DNA of 64,000 bases from Acidiluteibacter sp963716125 (GTDB lineage: Bacteria > Bacteroidota > Bacteroidia > Flavobacteriales_E > Vicingaceae). The stretch spans positions 1,674,001-1,738,000 of the forward strand of contig OY970294.1 of assembly GCA_963716125.1 (NCBI GenBank), read 5' to 3'. Both the position numbers and the translations under genes were made by a program. The notes beneath the pieces were generated by a model that was given only the letters and a program-made list of their open reading frames with translations, had not been told where the DNA came from and did not search any database. This document shows positions 63,940-64,000 of the stretch, in pieces (within the stretch, counting starts at the first letter, position 1; each line of letters starts with the position of its first letter).

Positions 63940-64000
63940 ATGAAAAAATTATACTTGCTCACGTTACTCTTATCTATTTTTATGCATGTATTTTCGCAAG
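63940..64000 (+). CDS. Partial gene, signal peptide only
   Basis: ATG one base after the previous stop, encoding MKKLYLLTLLLSIFMHVFSQ, a clear export signal, then the window ends. By analogy with the other modules it could be a PorP/SprF protein, but nothing in the visible part shows this. Confidence 0.7.
   Translation, partial: MKKLYLLTLLLSIFMHVFSQ

Noticed and set aside
1..64000. tRNA, rRNA, riboswitch or prophage genes
   Set aside because: No T-loop-like GTTCRANNC with a matching acceptor stem was noticed, nor any ribosomal RNA, known riboswitch core or phage structural gene. A covariance-model scan was not possible here.

Overview
The window is AT-rich chromosomal DNA from a member of the phylum Bacteroidota. 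Supporting signs are type IX secretion (T9SS) C-terminal sorting domains of both types (type A on the protein at 20807-21742, type B on three giant PKD-repeat proteins), PorP/SprF-family partners, a GldI-like PPIase, CarboxypepD_reg-like proteins, TAnnTTTG -7 promoter boxes and A-rich upstream regions instead of strong Shine-Dalgarno sites. No order or genus can be assigned safely. No tRNA, rRNA or CRISPR array was found.

Layout. 1-9627 is entirely on the minus strand and is an envelope/efflux and signalling block: TolC-MFP-RND pump (the RND gene is frameshifted and runs off the window), a PepSY-like lipoprotein, a PagL-type lipid A deacylase split by an IS481-family element, a DUF347 four-repeat membrane protein, and a two-component system whose kinase is frameshifted. 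Three promoters here (response regulator, DUF347 gene, PepSY gene) share an identical direct-repeat box at an identical distance from the -7 element, which predicts a small local regulon. 9789-17616 is a plus-strand housekeeping block: pyrR-pyrB, STAS-rnz-2OG oxygenase, dinB and a short DnaE-type polymerase. 17885-21742 holds a degraded tandem duplication of a lipoprotein/CarboxypepD pair and a T9SS cargo protein. 22091-24129 has a broken DEAD-box helicase and a HigBA-type toxin-antitoxin pair with a palindromic operator. 24256-28455 is an nrnA-gldI-FKBP cluster with four PPIase lipoproteins in a row. 28607-37061 carries a non-disulfide flavoprotein, a cytochrome c peroxidase remnant, miaA, an AddA-like helicase-nuclease and a gene split by an IS5-family element.

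The last third is dominated by surface-adhesin modules: giant PKD protein with type B sorting domain plus PorP/SprF plus a TPR/PD40 protein, with or without OmpA. They lie at 37081-44640 and 51075-57677, and from 57832 past the window end. The last two giants are tandem paralogues. The longer one has three copies of a 513-bp unit where the shorter has one, which accounts exactly for their 342-residue length difference. An IS1595-family element with a perfect 8-bp target duplication sits 22 bp upstream of the longer one. A RelE/ParE toxin-antitoxin pair, a prolyl oligopeptidase and a DUF885 protein separate the modules.

Theme. There are many broken genes: RND pump, histidine kinase, PagL, DEAD-box helicase, peroxidase, lipoprotein copy and a glycosylase-like gene. 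Two are clearly IS insertions and several are single-base lesions. The latter could be real decay or consensus errors, which reads would decide.
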